Source: Dehalococcoidia bacterium | GTDB taxonomy: Bacteria; Chloroflexota; Dehalococcoidia; Lucifugimonadales; Lucifugimonadaceae | Direction: 5' to 3' | Assembly: GCA_030747175.1 (NCBI GenBank) | Contig: JASLLE010000010.1 | Coordinates: 1-51,179 of the forward strand | Length of the DNA stretch: 51,179 nt | In this document: positions 49,767 through 51,179 of the stretch, piece after piece | How the letters are laid out: every line of letters starts with the position of its first letter | Numbering within the stretch: the first letter of the stretch is position 1 | The notes under the pieces: generated by a model | Told to the model about the DNA's origin: nothing | What the model saw: the letters and a program-made list of their open reading frames with translations, nothing else | Database searches by the model: none | Program-made: the position numbers and the translations under genes

Positions 49767-51179
49767 CTACCTGAGTACGAGGCTTTCCAGGTTAACGAAC
49801 TGGTTCAGATTGCCGTTGGCCATCGGCAACTTCTCGTAAGCCGCGACCAGATCCGGGTTCTGGATCGTTCCCACGGGTTCGTGAACGAGGCCGATGCAAA
49901 GGGCTGTTTCGATGCCCTTCTCTGAGAACGCCTCGTTAGCCGCAGAGCGTTCCGTCTTGTCGGTCATAAGAGCGACTTCGGCGTAGTTCTTTGCTGCGAA
50001 CGGGATCTCCATGCCGACGCCGTATCCGCCGTCAGACCATGAGCTCATGTAAAAGCCGCGTGCCCAGTCGTAAGGCATGGATGTGTTTGCGTCGTCACCG
50101 CAACCCAGGAACGGCTCGGAAGTCGTTCGTGCGACGAGACCCGGCCTGTAGGTCGAGTACACGGCGTTGTTCAGGGTTACGTCGACATCGAGTAAAACAG
50201 CCCAGACACCGCCGATAGCGGTCATGAGCTCCTGCGTCAGTCCGGGCGGACCTGTCCAGACGTTGTGCATATCGAACCCGTCAGGGTATCCACCGGCCGT
50301 GATGAACTCCCTGGCGAGATCGTAATCGACCGGGTATTCCCAGCCGCCTGCTCCACCGGAGCCGCCCTTCACAGAATCAATGTAAGCGGACGCGTGGCTC
50401 CGGGTGAGGGGGTGTGCGTTCGGGGGCTGGTAGGCGAAGTACATAGGTCCGTCGCCCCAGCCGTCCAGGATCGAGTCCACGAGCATCTGGCGGTCGATTG
50501 CGTGTGCCAGGCCGATACGTACGAGTCGAGCCTTCTCGAAGTCGTCACCTGAGTTGGTGTCTGAGACCCACGCCTTGTCGGAGGTCTCTCGTTCGAGGAC
50601 TTTGTCGTCGTAGTAACGGGTGTCTTCCCAGTAGTTCCCGGTCATGCCGATGTTACGAATGATGCCGTGACCCGAATCGAGGTTTATCTCGAATCCCTGA
50701 TCGGCGAGAGTGTTCCAGTCGGCGAGGGCCGGCGCGGCCATGATGACCTGTCCGGTCTGTAACATCGCTCGCCGGGTGGAAGTCTCTGGAACCTGGAGCA
50801 GCGTTATCTTCGCCACGCTCGGCGTTCTCCGCCAGTGATTCGGAACAGCCCTCAGGACCATCCTGTCGGACTGAATCCACGTGTCGGATGTGAACGGGCC
50901 GGTGCCGACGATGACGTCGCGCATCCCGTTGGCGCCGAAGTTGTCGAACACGCTCTTTGACGTGATTCCGGCCGACTGCCAGAAGGTGCTGAAGCGATGG
51001 CGGATGCCGCGACTGTCGTAGTTCTCGTAATTCATCCGGACCCTGTACGTGTCCAGGGCCTCGAAGTTCTTGATCAGCGGTGCGAAATCGCCGGCCTGCC
51101 CGTGGATCGACTCGGGCTGCGTGTTGCGGTTGGCATCGTTGAAGCTGAAGACAACGTCCTCGGCCGTCATCTCGCCCCA
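49767..51179 (-). CDS. ABC transporter substrate-binding protein, family 5 (peptide/oligopeptide type), N-terminally truncated by window edge
   Basis: Partial gene: the frame is open to the end of the window, so the N-terminus, including any signal peptide, lies beyond 51179. The visible ~470 residues start with WGEMTAEDVVFSFNDANRN, the characteristic motif of family-5 solute-binding proteins. They continue through VGTGPFTSD and a repeated-domain core to the C-terminal KLPMANGNLNQF. Such proteins deliver peptides, glycans or opines to an ABC importer. The gene ends at 49767 with no downstream permease in the window; the permease genes might lie further upstream. Substrate not predictable. Confidence 0.88.
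   Translation of the reverse strand, partial: WGEMTAEDVVFSFNDANRNTQPESIHGQAGDFAPLIKNFEALDTYRVRMNYENYDSRGIRHRFSTFWQSAGITSKSVFDNFGANGMRDVIVGTGPFTSDTWIQSDRMVLRAVPNHWRRTPSVAKITLLQVPETSTRRAMLQTGQVIMAAPALADWNTLADQGFEINLDSGHGIIRNIGMTGNYWEDTRYYDDKVLERETSDKAWVSDTNSGDDFEKARLVRIGLAHAIDRQMLVDSILDGWGDGPMYFAYQPPNAHPLTRSHASAYIDSVKGGSGGAGGWEYPVDYDLAREFITAGGYPDGFDMHNVWTGPPGLTQELMTAIGGVWAVLLDVDVTLNNAVYSTYRPGLVARTTSEPFLGCGDDANTSMPYDWARGFYMSSWSDGGYGVGMEIPFAAKNYAEVALMTDKTERSAANEAFSEKGIETALCIGLVHEPVGTIQNPDLVAAYEKLPMANGNLNQFVNLESLVLR

Overview
The window is a GC-rich bacterial chromosome segment of about 51 kb carrying some 36 protein genes and no rRNA, tRNA, CRISPR or phage genes that I can see. The gene content suggests a Chloroflexota bacterium of the Dehalococcoidia/SAR202 type. 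The evidence is several luciferase-like (LLM) flavin or F420 oxidoreductases, three CaiB/BaiF CoA-transferases, an enolase-superfamily dehydratase, a sulfatase, a CoxL-type molybdenum hydroxylase, F420 biosynthesis genes, and dispersed intergenic palindromes. This placement is inference from content, not from a marker gene. The first ~110 bases are homopolymer-rich and look like a poor contig end.

Layout. From 213 to 12743 every gene lies on the minus strand and reads as a catabolic cluster. In transcription order it holds a CoA-transferase, an LLM oxidoreductase, an SDR, a small cupin, a second SDR, two overlapping CoA-transferases, a crotonase, a DUF917 protein, a HyuA-type protein and a secreted M28 peptidase lipoprotein. 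From 12950 to 15584 on the plus strand lies a compact coenzyme F420 operon (cofD, cofC, LLM oxidoreductase). From 15639 to 17710 are small regulatory or unknown genes: a Cys-rich protein, an orphan NarL-like pseudo-receiver with a decapeptide repeat, an unknown ORF, and an NrtS-like membrane protein with a zinc ribbon. From 17933 to 22616 (minus) are an LLM monooxygenase, an alpha/beta hydrolase and a transketolase-like ThDP enzyme. From 22946 to 31569 (plus) are an MBL hydrolase, a metallophosphoesterase and two very large FtsX-type permeases. From 31597 to 37676 (minus) is a probable operon of radical-SAM activase, glycyl radical enzyme, MFS transporter and sulfatase. From 37885 to 43882 (plus) are an amidohydrolase, a fused 2Fe-2S/molybdopterin hydroxylase and a DAO-family flavoprotein. 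From 43868 to 49024 (minus) are a frameshifted AroM-like gene, a rhamnonate-dehydratase-like enzyme and a large GAF/degenerate-GGDEF/TPR-like protein. The window ends with a solitary IS3 OrfA-like gene and a truncated family-5 solute-binding protein.

Together the genes describe a heterotroph that takes up and activates organic acids as CoA esters, oxidises them with F420, flavin and NAD enzymes, and hydrolyses cyclic amides or N-heterocycles. It may also use an oxygen-sensitive radical lyase or dehydratase.

The most unusual points are: an overlapping pair of CoA-transferases in which one subunit has Ser in place of the catalytic Asp; a glycyl radical enzyme with an Asn-Cys-Trp-Glu active-site loop, in a cluster with a transporter and a sulfatase; a family of two-hairpin intergenic repeats, two direct copies of which bracket the cupin gene; and several orphan signalling or transport proteins.
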